Shown here: one piece after another, positions 46,302 through 55,703 of the stretch
How positions within the stretch are numbered: position 1 is the first letter of the stretch
Layout: each line of letters begins with the position of its first letter
Assembly (NCBI RefSeq): GCF_000429165.1
Contig: NZ_KE386853.1
Coordinates: 13,694-77,693, forward strand
Direction of reading: 5' to 3'
Source: Acetobacter nitrogenifigens DSM 23921 = NBRC 105050
Lineage (GTDB): Bacteria > Pseudomonadota > Alphaproteobacteria > Acetobacterales > Acetobacteraceae
Length of the DNA stretch: 64,000 nt
Made by a program: the position numbers and the translations under genes
The notes under the pieces: model-generated
Told to the model about the DNA's origin: nothing
Seen by the model: the letters and a program-made list of their open reading frames with translations, nothing else
The model's database searches: none

Positions 46302-47447
46302 TTAGCGCTGTTTCGTCGTGGACGGAAAGGCCAACGCGCCTCCCGGCCTCCAGGCGAGGCGCGCGGGACGTCCTGCCACGACGCCGGGCGGAAGGGAACC
46401 AGGCGGACGATGAACGATCAGGTCCGAGCCGTCCTCAAGCCGAAAACGAAGGCGCAGGACATCGCCCAGATGTGCGATGTCCTGCAGCGTCGCCGGCAGC
46501 CCATCGCCGTCGTCCCGTGTCGCGCCACGCGGAAACATCGGCGCTATCTGCGCTGGTCGAACGCAAAGTTCGACCAGATCGCCTTCCCGCAGATCTGGAT
46601 CGGCCATGGCTTCCGCCACTCCGCCCGCTGCGAGCCGAACCTGCGCGATATCGTCGTCTAGAGACAGGATCAGGCCGATCAGGACGTTTGCGTCCCCCAT
46701 CGCGGTGGCGACGCGCGCGCAATGTGGGCGTTCGATGAGCGTGCCTGCGTCGGCGAGTTGCAGCAGCGAGCCCTCGGCGACCACGCCTATGCGGTTGGCT
46801 CCGGTCAGGGCGTCCGCCCGGTCGCGCGTGATCAGAAGGAGCGTCAGTCCGCGCGCAAGGCGCAGCCGGGCAAGGCGATGATGAAGGTCCCGGCGCGTCT
46901 CGCCATCCAGCCCGACGAAAATGTCGTCCAGCACAAGCGCCGAAGGGTTGGATGCAAGCGCGCGGGCGATGGCGGTGCGGATACGCTCTCCGGAGCCCAG
47001 CGCCTCCGGACGTCTATCCGCGATGCTCTCCAGGCCGAGCAGGGCGAGCCATTCGCTGGCGCTCCTGCTCGCTTCCGTTGCGGAGGCCCCGCGGGCGCGA
47101 GCCGGAAAGGCGACGTTCTCCCGGACGGTAAGAGGAGGAAAAAGCGGATCGCGGCGTCCTACGGTGGCGAGGCCCCGTCGTCCAATCTCGCCCAGGGTGA
47201 CGTCGACGCTGTTCACAACGATCCGTCCGGCGGCGGGAGAGGTGTGCCCGGCCAGCGTTTCCGCGAGAGGCGCAAGCCCCTGCGGACCGTCGTCGAGATC
47301 AAGGAGAGCGACGCATTCGCCAGCACGTAGCACGAGGTCGAGGCGCGGCCCGTTAGACGAGCAGACGAACCCTTCGAGAACCAGCGTCGGGCTGTCGTGG
47401 GGCGCTTTCAGCTCAGTTGCGGTATGCGGGGAGATCATGGCGCGCAT
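46302..47447 (-). CDS. ABC transporter ATPase homologue lacking catalytic motifs
   Basis: 381 residues with the PotA/FbpC layout: nucleotide-binding domain (about 20-245) and a TOBE-like C-terminal domain. The Walker A position reads ALLDLDDGPQGLAPLAETLA instead of a GxxGxGK[ST] loop. The Q-loop is TVGRRDPLFPPLTV without the glutamine, the signature is LGSGERIRTAIARAL instead of LSGGQ, Walker B ends in DDIF without the glutamate, and the H-loop is ITRDRADAL without the histidine. ATP binding and hydrolysis are unlikely, yet the frame is intact. The call as an ABC homologue is secure from ENVAFPARARG and ALVLDDIFVGLD. Confidence 0.8.
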   Translation of the reverse strand: MRAMISPHTATELKAPHDSPTLVLEGFVCSSNGPRLDLVLRAGECVALLDLDDGPQGLAPLAETLAGHTSPAAGRIVVNSVDVTLGEIGRRGLATVGRRDPLFPPLTVRENVAFPARARGASATEASRSASEWLALLGLESIADRRPEALGSGERIRTAIARALASNPSALVLDDIFVGLDGETRRDLHHRLARLRLARGLTLLLITRDRADALTGANRIGVVAEGSLLQLADAGTLIERPHCARVATAMGDANVLIGLILSLDDDIAQVRLAAGGVAEAMADPDLREGDLVELCVRPAQIAPMFPRGATRDDGDGLPATLQDIAHLGDVLRLRFRLEDGSDLIVHRPPGSLPPGVVAGRPARLAWRPGGALAFPSTTKQR

Positions 47448-47529
47448 GGAACCACAGCCGCTCGCCGGAGTTAAGCCCAGCAGGAGCCCGCGCGGGTCGG
47501 GTTCGCGTAACGATAGGGGTCAGGTTGGA

Positions 47530-47811
47530 ATGTCCGCCGAGAAAATCAGAAAGGATGCCGAGAGCGCTCTTGAGGCCGCCACGTCTTCCGCGCGTGACGA
47601 TCTCGAAACAGTGAAGGCTCAGCTGGAACAGTTCGTGCAGCAGCATATTCTGCCGAAACTCAGCGACGCGGCGACCTCCGCTGCGGCGAACGTCAAGGAT
47701 ATCGCGCAGACTCAGAAGAAGAGCGTCGCGACTCAGGTCAGCACACAGCCTCTGTTGTCCATCGGGATTTCGGCGGTCGTGGGGTTTGTCCTGGGGCGCC
47801 TCTCGCGCTAA
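47530..47811 (+). CDS. DUF883 (ElaB/YqjD-like) membrane-anchored protein
   Basis: 93 residues from ATG 47530. A long amphipathic helix rich in Ala, Lys, Glu and Asp (about 1-70) ends in one C-terminal membrane helix (LLSIGISAVVGFVLGRLSR). This matches the ElaB/YqjD family, inner-membrane proteins that bind ribosomes in stationary phase in E. coli. The next gene encodes another small membrane protein, as is common for yqjD neighbours. Confidence 0.82.
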   Translation: MSAEKIRKDAESALEAATSSARDDLETVKAQLEQFVQQHILPKLSDAATSAAANVKDIAQTQKKSVATQVSTQPLLSIGISAVVGFVLGRLSR

Positions 47812-47997
47812 GGTCCGGGCATCGACTACCGGGCGGCGTTCGCGCACGGGTTTCCTGCGTCGAACGCCGTCGTCATGGCCAGCCTGACGGCTGGTCGATG
47901 GCGCCGGAGATCACGCTGACGCTCCCGGAACGTCATCGGAAACCAGGAACTCCGGCGGAATTGTCCTGCCGGTCTGACGCGAGGACATCCGGAACAC

Positions 47998-48426
47998 ATG
48001 CGCATCTTTGAAGTCGGCAAGTCCGCCATGCAGGCGGAGGGGCAGCTCCTTCAACAGAAGGCCATGCGCCTCGGTCGACAGGTGGCGCTATTGCTCGTCG
48101 GCGCGGTTCTAGGCTTTTTTTCGCTGATCACCGGCCATGCCCTGCTATGGGCGATTTTCCTGTTCAAATTCGGCTTCGGACCGGTTGGCGCTCCCGCCGC
48201 AGTGTTTGGCGTGGATGTGTTTCTGGCGCTGTTTTTCATCTTCCTTGGACGTCGTTCCTATCTGTTGCCGGCGGAAGTGGAGGCGCGGATGAAGCGTGAT
48301 CGCTCATTGAACGAATTGCGCCAGACCGCAACGCTGACTGCTATGGGCGCGACCGTGACAGGTCCTGTCGCTCGTTTCGCTGGACGTTCGATCTGGGGTT
48401 TGGTCTCACGACGTCGCGGGAAGTAA
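47998..48426 (+). CDS. Small membrane protein next to DUF883 gene (YqjE-like)
   Basis: 142 residues with two membrane hairpin helices (about 28-55 and 65-85) and basic ends. The order DUF883 then two-helix membrane protein resembles yqjD-yqjE, whose second gene is a phage holin-type protein; the sequence match is weak. A perfect terminator follows. Confidence 0.6.
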   Translation: MRIFEVGKSAMQAEGQLLQQKAMRLGRQVALLLVGAVLGFFSLITGHALLWAIFLFKFGFGPVGAPAAVFGVDVFLALFFIFLGRRSYLLPAEVEARMKRDRSLNELRQTATLTAMGATVTGPVARFAGRSIWGLVSRRRGK

Positions 48427-48464
48427 CCGATACGGAACGAACGACCACATCGGGTCGATGAGCA

Positions 48465-48490
48465 AAACGGGCCTTTGGCCCGTTTTTTTT
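48465..48490 (+). terminator. Rho-independent terminator
   Basis: AAACGGGCC-TTT-GGCCCGTTT, a perfect 9-bp stem with a 3-base loop, running into a stretch of eight T. Confidence 0.95.
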
Positions 48491-48680
48491 GGGGCTTTTA
48501 CGTGTTTCGTGAACAGTAAGCGCCTGCATGGCATGTGACCAAACGTGGTGGGATGAGCGCTGTAACAAGTCTCGCTCCATCCCTCGAGGGTGAACTCACC
48601 GGCTCGATTTTACCGTGATGCGCATGATCAACATAGGTATCATGCATAAAAAAGATTGCGCATCGCTGCGTTCTTTGGCA

Positions 48681-48714
48681 TCGCTATAATAGTTAGCATA
48701 CGAACTATTAGCGA
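48681..48714. promoter_or_regulatory. Palindromic operator overlapping a TATAAT promoter element
   Basis: Arms TCGCTATAATAGTT and AACTATTAGCGA are inverted repeats except for two extra bases (TA) in the left arm. The centre is AGCATACG. TATAAT at 48685-48690 lies in the left arm, so a bound protein would block RNA polymerase. It lies 40 bases before the marR start and is the likely MarR autoregulatory site controlling the efflux operon. Confidence 0.7.
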
Positions 48715-48753
48715 GCTTTCTATTGTGATCTCATACGTGAAACATTCAGGGCC

Positions 48754-49296
48754 ATGAGCAACGCGGACGCGGAAACATTGATGCGTCGGGAGTTCGGACA
48801 GCAACTGTCGCGTATCGCAACCGCATGGCGGCGAGAGGTCGATCGTGATCTCCGGAGCTATAATCTCACGGACGCGCAGTGGAGGCCGCTGTATTACCTC
48901 GGTCAGCTTCCGCCGCCTGTGCGTCAGACTGACCTTGCTCAAGCGCTGTCGGTGGAGGCGCCGTCGCTGGCTCGCGTGCTCGATGTGCTGGAGAAAACGG
49001 GTCTCGTAACGCGGGATGTCGATGGCGAGGATCGCCGTTCGAAACACGTGACGCTCACCAGAGCAGGCGCGAACATGGCTGATCGCGTGCGTGACGCGGT
49101 CGACGGCGTGGGCGCCCGCTTGCTTGAGGGTGCTTCGACGCAGGCGCTTCAGGATTGTCTCTCGGTTTTCGGACGGGTTCTGGGGGCAGTTCATAATGCG
49201 CGGGAGAAACGCGCGCTCGAGGAGGGCGGGGCGACAACGGATCGACGCGATGAGAGCGCTGCTTCTGGCGGCCGGTCGACGCGGGACGCGCGATGA
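48754..49296 (+). CDS. MarR-family transcriptional regulator
   Basis: 180 residues with a winged helix-turn-helix: LTDAQWRPLYYLGQL, RQTDLAQALSVEAPSLARVL, LEKTGLVTRDVDGEDRRSKH and VTLTRAGANM, the standard MarR arrangement. The stop overlaps the FUSC gene start (ATGA), so it heads the efflux operon. A phenolic or aromatic acid ligand is expected by analogy with similar operons. Confidence 0.92.
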   Translation: MSNADAETLMRREFGQQLSRIATAWRREVDRDLRSYNLTDAQWRPLYYLGQLPPPVRQTDLAQALSVEAPSLARVLDVLEKTGLVTRDVDGEDRRSKHVTLTRAGANMADRVRDAVDGVGARLLEGASTQALQDCLSVFGRVLGAVHNAREKRALEEGGATTDRRDESAASGGRSTRDAR

Positions 49297-51539
49297 CTCG
49301 TCGCGCGGCAGCCTCAGGCGCGACGGCTCGAACATGGAGCGAAGCTGGAAAGGCGGTCCCGCTCCGTCGCTGGTTTGGCGCATTGCGATCAGACTGGCGG
49401 CAGGAACTGGCGGCCCTAACCCCGACGGCGCTCTATAGCGTTCGGGTCGGGCTCTCGATAGGACTGGCGTTGTGGTTCGCCGCCTTCGTGCAGCTGGGGC
49501 AACCTCTGTCGGCCGCGACCACGGTGCTGATCGTCGCGAATCCGTCGCCGGGCGCGCTGGTGTCCAAAAGTGTCTGGCGTATCGTCGGGACGCTGATTGG
49601 CGCAGTCCTCGGCGTAGGGCTGATGGCGATCTTTCCTCAACAGCCGTTGCTGTTTTTCGCCGGGCTCTCCCTCGTTATTGGCATCGCATGTTTCGTCGCA
49701 ACCTTGTTGCGTTTCTTTCGGGCATACGCGGCGGTTCTGTCCGGCTATACGATCATCATTATTGCGTCTGGCGCGTTTTCCAACCCGGACCGGATCTTCA
49801 TGGGGGCCTTGACGCGCGTTTCGGTCGTCGTGATCGGAATCGTCAGCACGGCCATCGTGTTCCGCCTGACCACGCCGACCGGCCCGGACAATCTTCGGGA
49901 GCGAATAGATCGTCTTCTACGAGAGGTTCTGGGGCAGTTTGTCCATCTGGCCCCTCCGCCGGACGCTGGCGGCGGCGCATCGGCGCAAGATGGCGCATCG
50001 CGCGACTTTATGTTTCGTGAAATGGATATGAGCGCTTACGGCGCGCGGGCGCGTTTGCTCTCGCAATGCAACGCTATGATCGAGACGATCGAATATGCGT
50101 CGTCTGGCGATTACGAAATCGGGCGTCGCGCCAGAGCCTTGCAAGAAGGCGTGGCCCGACTGCTTGGCATGCTGAGCGCCCATCATGCGTCCTGGCGGGC
50201 TCTGGCGACCACCGATCAGCATCTGGTCCATCAGGCGCGCGCGATATCGGCGGAACTCATGCGCGCCCTGTGCGCCATGCCGGGCAAGGAGCTGTTGCAC
50301 GCCGAGAGCGCCGCTGTTCGTGGGCTGCTGGATGATGCGATGACGCAACTGGACGCGCTGGCGTGCGAGGCGCGAGATCTTGAAGGCTTGGCTGCGATCG
50401 ACAGCGAGCGTGACATCGTCGAACAACTTCGGCGCGTCGTGCTGAATTTGTCCGACAGGGTGTGGCGGGAGCGCCGCGTGCGCCTCGCGGCGCTGCTGGA
50501 ATGGTCTGCTGCGATTCGTAATGGGTTCCGTGGCGTTCTGGTCACGCTACTCGCGACTTTGAGTTGGTACGTGTTTCGCTGGGACGCCGGGCCGAACATG
50601 CTCATCTACGTCATCGCGGCGTCGTGCCTTCTGGCTACCGCGTCTTCTGCGGCGGCAGCCGCGGTCATGCTCGGGTCCGGCACGCTGTTAGCGATCCCCG
50701 GCAGTTACGCGTTTCAGGCGCTGCTGCTGCCGCGCGTCGATGGCTTCGTCATGGTGTGGCTCTCACTATTTGTCTGTCTGCTTCCGGGGATATGGATCCA
50801 GTTCCACCCGCGATATGCGCTTCGGGGATTCGGCTACGCTGTGTTCTGCAGCAGTATGTGTCAGGTGCAGAATCCGATTCGTTTCAACGACCTGAGTCTG
50901 TTGAACAGCTGGGTGGCGTATGCAGTCGGAGTGATTGCGGTTCTTCTGGTGTTCCGGGTGATTCTTCCCACAAACCAGCGGCTGGAGGCGGGGCGCCTGA
51001 GCGCCGGTCTGTGCCGGGCTGTAGAAGATATTGCGAAGCAACCTCTGAACCGCCGCCTCGACTGGGTCGGGTGGGAGCAGACGCAGATGCAGCGGGTTCT
51101 CCGGATTGCGCAACGCCTTTCGCTTGTCGAGACGTCCGTGCGCGTTTTCCACGTCACGGACGCAGCTTTGACGGCGGTTTCGATTGGGCGCGTGGTGGCC
51201 AGACTGCGGAGGCTGATGAATGCGCCGGAAGCCACAGGCGTTCAGACGCAACCGGTGCGCGAGGCGCTTCTGGCGATGCGCGCGCTGCGACAGGATCCCC
51301 TGAACGTTTCGTTGGCGTTGCGGCGGCAGGCGCAGCGGCTTCTGGTCGGAACGGGGCAAGGAGCCGGAAATATGGGATCCGCCCGACGCATGGCTGCCTG
51401 TCTTTTGCAGATCGCACAACTTGTCGACGTGGCTCCCGGTTTCTTTCATAAGAATGGTCCAATGCAACAGGCTGCCGACCACCCGCGCGCGCACGCTGAC
51501 TTGCGATTAGCCACTTCGCACTATGCGAGAGCAGCCTGA
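49293..51539 (+). CDS. FUSC-family inner-membrane efflux protein (AaeB-like)
   Basis: 748 residues in two similar halves, each with a hydrophobic block: about 50-190 (SIGLALWFAAFVQLGQPLSA, TTVLIVANPSPGALVSKS) and about 410-560. A cytoplasmic region follows each. This is the fusaric-acid resistance/AaeB architecture. With the HlyD-like adaptor and NodT-like outer-membrane channel it should form a tripartite exporter for aromatic acids or similar toxicants. Confidence 0.9.
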   Translation: MTRRAAASGATARTWSEAGKAVPLRRWFGALRSDWRQELAALTPTALYSVRVGLSIGLALWFAAFVQLGQPLSAATTVLIVANPSPGALVSKSVWRIVGTLIGAVLGVGLMAIFPQQPLLFFAGLSLVIGIACFVATLLRFFRAYAAVLSGYTIIIIASGAFSNPDRIFMGALTRVSVVVIGIVSTAIVFRLTTPTGPDNLRERIDRLLREVLGQFVHLAPPPDAGGGASAQDGASRDFMFREMDMSAYGARARLLSQCNAMIETIEYASSGDYEIGRRARALQEGVARLLGMLSAHHASWRALATTDQHLVHQARAISAELMRALCAMPGKELLHAESAAVRGLLDDAMTQLDALACEARDLEGLAAIDSERDIVEQLRRVVLNLSDRVWRERRVRLAALLEWSAAIRNGFRGVLVTLLATLSWYVFRWDAGPNMLIYVIAASCLLATASSAAAAAVMLGSGTLLAIPGSYAFQALLLPRVDGFVMVWLSLFVCLLPGIWIQFHPRYALRGFGYAVFCSSMCQVQNPIRFNDLSLLNSWVAYAVGVIAVLLVFRVILPTNQRLEAGRLSAGLCRAVEDIAKQPLNRRLDWVGWEQTQMQRVLRIAQRLSLVETSVRVFHVTDAALTAVSIGRVVARLRRLMNAPEATGVQTQPVREALLAMRALRQDPLNVSLALRRQAQRLLVGTGQGAGNMGSARRMAACLLQIAQLVDVAPGFFHKNGPMQQAADHPRAHADLRLATSHYARAA

Positions 51540-51733
51540 TGCTGACCGAGTTCAACCTGTTCGGCGTGTTTATGGCGCCGATCGTCGTCTACGCACTGGC
51601 GGCGTTGCCGGTCACAATGCTTGTCAGATCGTTGTTGTGGTGGACCGGCCTCATGCGCTGGTTCTGGCACCTCGCCCTGTTCGAGGTGGCGCTCTACGTC
51701 TGTATTCTTTGCCTGTTGATCTTGTACGTCTGA
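51539..51733 (+). CDS. DUF1656 (AaeX-like) small membrane protein
   Basis: 64 residues with two membrane helices, starting LTEFNLFGVFMAPIVVYALA. It matches AaeX/DUF1656, always found between FUSC and HlyD genes. The ATG overlaps the last base of the FUSC stop codon. Confidence 0.9.
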   Translation: MLTEFNLFGVFMAPIVVYALAALPVTMLVRSLLWWTGLMRWFWHLALFEVALYVCILCLLILYV

Positions 51734-51770
51734 ACGAATTCTTCCGCAGTTAAGGTTTAGAGACCCCGAG

Positions 51771-52682
51771 ATGTCGTTGCTTCGCACCCTGATCCGCGTT
51801 TTCCTGACCCTGGCGGTCGTGGCGCTGGCCGTCGTTCTGGGAATCACCTTGTGGAACACGTACATGATCGCGCCATGGACGCGTGACGGACGCGTCCGCG
51901 TGTATGTCGTGGACGTGGCTCCCGAAGTCTCGGGCACCGTGGTTCAGGTTCCCGTCGTGGATAACCAGTTCGTCCACAAGGGAGACCCGCTTTACGTCCT
52001 CGATCCCGTTCGGTTTAGGCTCGCTATCCGCGAGGCGCAGGCTCGGCTGGATGGTGCGCTGGAGGATCTGAAGCTTCGGCAGAACGACGCACGTCGCCGC
52101 ATGGGGCTGTCTGGCATCGTGTCGGCTGAAGAGCAGGAAGTATTCAATTCCAACGTCGCGACGCAGGCGGCGTCCGTTGACGCGGCGCGGGCTGCGCTCG
52201 ATGTCGCGAAGCTGAATCTGCAACGTTCGGTCCTGTACTCGCCGGTGAACGGTTACGTCACCAACCTGAACCTGCGTGTCGGCGATTACGCCAGCGCCGG
52301 ACAGGCGAGGCTGGCCGTGATCGATTCCGACTCTTACTGGGTCTATGGTTATTTCGAAGAAACGAAGATGTGGGGCGTGCATGTCGGCGATGTCGCCCGC
52401 GTGAAACTCATGGGCTACAAGCAGATCATTCCCGGCCACGTCGTCTCCATCGCCCGCGGCATCAATGACGCCAACGGAACGCCGGACCGTCTGGGGCTGC
52501 AGGACGTCAACCCGATCTTCACATGGGTTCGTCTTGCACAGCGTATCCCGGTTCGCATTCATCTGGACGCCACGCCGCCTGAAGTTACCTTGGCGGCTGG
52601 CATGACCGCCACGATCACTGTTGGCCCTGAATCACGGAGCCGGCGAGGCAAGCTCTCAACTTGGCTCCAGGATCATTTGTGA
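51771..52682 (+). CDS. HlyD-family periplasmic adaptor (AaeA/EmrA-like)
   Basis: 303 residues: an N-terminal membrane anchor (about 8-28), the biotinyl-lipoyl half motif VYVVDVAPEVSGTVVQVPVV, a helical hairpin of about 75 residues (about 85-150), the second lipoyl half with SPVNGYVTNLNLRVGDYASA, and a beta domain. It bridges the FUSC pump and the outer-membrane channel. Confidence 0.93.
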   Translation: MSLLRTLIRVFLTLAVVALAVVLGITLWNTYMIAPWTRDGRVRVYVVDVAPEVSGTVVQVPVVDNQFVHKGDPLYVLDPVRFRLAIREAQARLDGALEDLKLRQNDARRRMGLSGIVSAEEQEVFNSNVATQAASVDAARAALDVAKLNLQRSVLYSPVNGYVTNLNLRVGDYASAGQARLAVIDSDSYWVYGYFEETKMWGVHVGDVARVKLMGYKQIIPGHVVSIARGINDANGTPDRLGLQDVNPIFTWVRLAQRIPVRIHLDATPPEVTLAAGMTATITVGPESRSRRGKLSTWLQDHL

Positions 52683-52686
52683 GCCG

Positions 52687-54279
52687 ATGCTGACAATGAT
52701 GAACATCGATATTCCGACGATTAACTTGCGAGCGGTGGCGGCGCAGGGGCGATTTTCCGTCGGCGCCATCATCCGCCGCAGGCTCGCGACGGGCCTCTCT
52801 GCGGCGTTTCTGCTGGCGGGATGTACGGTTGGGCCGAATTTTCAACCGGACAGGATGAAAGTTCCGGCGGGCTTTACGGAAGCTGTGTCCGAACACCCGG
52901 CGACGCAGGAGGAGATAGAACGCACCAACCGTGAGATGACGCAGTGGTGGGCGCTGTTCAACGACCCGCTGCTCGATCGGCTGGTTGCTTCCGCAATACA
53001 GGGGAACTACGACCTGCGGATCGCGGGCGAGAGAATCCTGTCCGAGCGCGCCATGCGCGACAAAGCGGCGTCCGCCTGGTATCCGCAGGTCGACGCCAAC
53101 GCGGGCGGTGGCGACGTCAGGTATTCACTGAATATCGACAACTGGCCCATCCGTCCGGGCAACCCCCAGAATCGGCCCGAAGCCTCCCTGCTGACCTACG
53201 GCGCGAGCGCCAGTTGGGAAATCGACGTATTCGGGCGCATCCGCCGCAGCGTCGAGGCGCAGGAGCATGCCGTAGAGGCAACGGTCGAAGGGCGACGGGC
53301 GTTGCTGATGACGTTGCTTTCCAATCTCGCCAACGATTACATGCTGCTGCGGGTAACGCAGCTTCAGATCAAGATCGCCACTGACAATATCCGTGTAGCG
53401 CAGGACGGCCTCGACCTGACGAACCGTCTGTATCTGCAGGGCGTGGGAAACACCCTGCAGATCGCACAGGCCCAGGCTGAACTTGATTCCCAGCTCGCTG
53501 CGCGAGAGCCGCTGCGTACCCGCGTCTCGCAGGTGTCGCACGCGATCTCCGTATTGGTCGGAGAAATGCCTGGCGCGCTTGAGGCGGAGTTGAAAAAACC
53601 TCTCCCCCTGCCGACCGTGCCGGGTTTCCCCGCGACAATGCCGTCAATCGTCATCGCCAATCGCCCCGACATTCGCGAAGCGGAGCGTCAATACGCTGTA
53701 GCCACCGCGCAGATAGGGGTCGCGGTTGCCGATCTCTATCCGCATTTCGCCATTCCGCTGACGTTCAATCCGAACGCTTCGGCTGTTTATCAGGCGTTTC
53801 AGGTCAACGCCATGAGCTGGCAATTCCTGATGATGGCGAGCCTGCCGATCGTTCATGGCGGAAAATATACGGCGGCCGTGCGTTCGGCGCAGGCCGAGGC
53901 GGAGGCTGCGCGCCTGCATTATCGCCAGACCGTTCTCAACGGCTTCAAGGAAGTCGAGGACGCGATGGCCGCGTGGCATGACGACGTCGAATATGCTGAG
54001 AAATTGCACCGGGCGTCAGAAGACAGCGCCCTGGCGCGGGACAGGGCTCGCAAACTGTATGGAGCAGGTCTGATCGGCTTTCTTGACGTGCTGACGACCG
54101 AGCGCACTACCCTGAACGCGCAAAACATGGAGGCTCTCTCCAAGCTTGAGCGTTTGCGCGACGCGGTGAACCTCTACTCGGCGATTGGAGCGGGCTGGCG
54201 GGGCGTCCCACTGACGAACACGACGCTGCCGGTTTCCCTTGAAACGCAGAATGTGCTGGCGCGCGCGCTGACGCGCTGA
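52687..54279 (+). CDS. NodT-family outer-membrane efflux lipoprotein
   Basis: 530 residues from ATG 52687. A lipobox (LLAGC) is followed by TVGPNFQPD and the TolC-type repeat domains with WWALFNDPLLDRLVASAIQG and EIDVFGRIRRSVEA, then YPHFAIPLTFN and GLIGFLDVLTTERTTL. It provides the exit duct for the efflux system. The last codons lie in a short 8-bp tandem repeat (CTGACGCG) spanning the stop codon. Confidence 0.92.
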   Translation: MLTMMNIDIPTINLRAVAAQGRFSVGAIIRRRLATGLSAAFLLAGCTVGPNFQPDRMKVPAGFTEAVSEHPATQEEIERTNREMTQWWALFNDPLLDRLVASAIQGNYDLRIAGERILSERAMRDKAASAWYPQVDANAGGGDVRYSLNIDNWPIRPGNPQNRPEASLLTYGASASWEIDVFGRIRRSVEAQEHAVEATVEGRRALLMTLLSNLANDYMLLRVTQLQIKIATDNIRVAQDGLDLTNRLYLQGVGNTLQIAQAQAELDSQLAAREPLRTRVSQVSHAISVLVGEMPGALEAELKKPLPLPTVPGFPATMPSIVIANRPDIREAERQYAVATAQIGVAVADLYPHFAIPLTFNPNASAVYQAFQVNAMSWQFLMMASLPIVHGGKYTAAVRSAQAEAEAARLHYRQTVLNGFKEVEDAMAAWHDDVEYAEKLHRASEDSALARDRARKLYGAGLIGFLDVLTTERTTLNAQNMEALSKLERLRDAVNLYSAIGAGWRGVPLTNTTLPVSLETQNVLARALTR

Positions 54280-54582
54280 CGCGCTGACCCGGCGCCGCGG
54301 GAGGACGACGCTTCGGGAGCCGCGCGTTGGGTGCGGTCGTCCCAGCGTTTGCGTTCGACCTTGTGGCATCTGAATTTCCAGAGAAAATTTGGAAAATGAC
54401 GCTGATCGCCTTTTGATCGTAAAGCGCCCGGACGCAACCGCGTGACCAAGGCTGTAGTGATTTGCGCGACGTTTTGCCCGTTCACGCGTGGTTGACGGAC
54501 GAACTTTGCCGCTTCGCCCGATACTTTGCCGTGGCCCGCTTGAGTGTTTCCGTCCGGCGGTATGATGTTCTAGGCTCTGGGC
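54280..54582. other. Intergenic, no gene seen
   Basis: About 300 bases after the efflux operon. Contains the tail of the CTGACGCG tandem repeat and a CGATCAAAAGGCGATCA-type imperfect inverted repeat near 54,402-54,420, which could end transcription. No frame supported. Confidence 0.4.
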
Positions 54583-54846
54583 ATGCCGAACGAACCGAAC
54601 TACGCCCGTCGTCTCGCAATCATCGCTGCCTCCATCATGGGCGGGTTCGCGCTGATCGTCATCGATGGGTGGACGCTGATCTATGACACAGGGTTGGTCG
54701 AGGGCTGGGCAGTGTGGACGCTGCATCGGCTGCCGCTGGCCATAGGCGCAGCGTTGCTGCTCTATGGTTTCGCACTGCTGCGCAAACCGGTCGCCTATGA
54801 CCCCACGCAGGGGCCGGACGACATCGACAATATTGATGGTGCCTGA
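54583..54846 (+). CDS. Small two-helix membrane protein, uncharacterised
   Basis: 87 residues from ATG 54583. Two membrane helices (AIIASIMGGFALIVIDGWTL and LPLAIGAALLLYGFALLRKP) with short polar ends; the C-terminus is acidic (GPDDIDNIDGA). No family recognised. Confidence 0.6.
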   Translation: MPNEPNYARRLAIIAASIMGGFALIVIDGWTLIYDTGLVEGWAVWTLHRLPLAIGAALLLYGFALLRKPVAYDPTQGPDDIDNIDGA

Positions 54847-55703
54847 TCGACGTCGGTCGGGTCGATTTTCTGTGGGCGGCTGGCCTGCTGGTGACGTTCA
54901 GGCGGTGACGGTGCTGTTCTGCGCTGCTCGCGACGCAGGATCCGCCTGACGAGGCGTGAGCCGGGAACAGTCTTGGGTCGCCCAGGACATCGGCGTGATG
55001 TTTGGCCTATGGAATGCGTTCGGTTAGGCCGAGGTTGGCGGACGGTCACGCCTCTCCTTCTTGGCGCGCAACGAAAAACATCGTGCGAATAAAATGACGC
55101 CGTTCGCTGAAGGGCGTTTCCTTACTTTCGCATCGCGACGCTGTAGTGAGATCAGTTTCCAATATAGGTGACGGCAATATGCGCCTTCAATCTATTGCCG
55201 AGCGTCGCAGCCGCTTTTACCGCCGGGCCATGGAGCGGCCATCAAATCTGCAGCTTTGCTCGGGTTACGATTGATGGACTTGCTCGTCGGCGACCCAACT
55301 TCTCGCCTCAGAAATACGCAATGCCGCTCTGTTAGAATGGAGAATTTCTTTTGCCCCTTCCGTCGACAATTCGCATCCATAGCTCACCGTCGACGATCTT
55401 CACGGACGTATAGACTTTACCGAAAGCCGCCAAGGGAATCAGCAAACGATCACTCTCTCTGCTCAAGCTTCGCCGGAATCCCTTTCCAGGTAAGGGAACT
55501 GCAGAAAGTAATATATTTTGTGATCAGCACGATGTTTTGTTCACCAGGCGCACGAAAGCAGCGTCGAAAATCATTTTCGTCGCGGCCATTCCGGTTCGAT
55601 GTGTGGACGAATGTCACGGCAAGGCCTCCGCGCGGTCTCTTTCAGAGCGACGCGCTCAGAATGCCGATCGGAGACGGTGACCGCAACCGGGGTGTTCGTG
55701 AAA
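54847..55703. other. Long intergenic stretch of about 860 bases
   Basis: No supported gene. The frame at 55256-55795 (plus) has cysteine/arginine-rich translation and no family features. A 44-codon minus frame from TTG 55466 to TAA 55332 (ending KIVDGELWMRIVDGRGKRNS) reads more like protein but is too short to call. GC content drops in the middle, suggesting decayed DNA. Confidence 0.4.
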
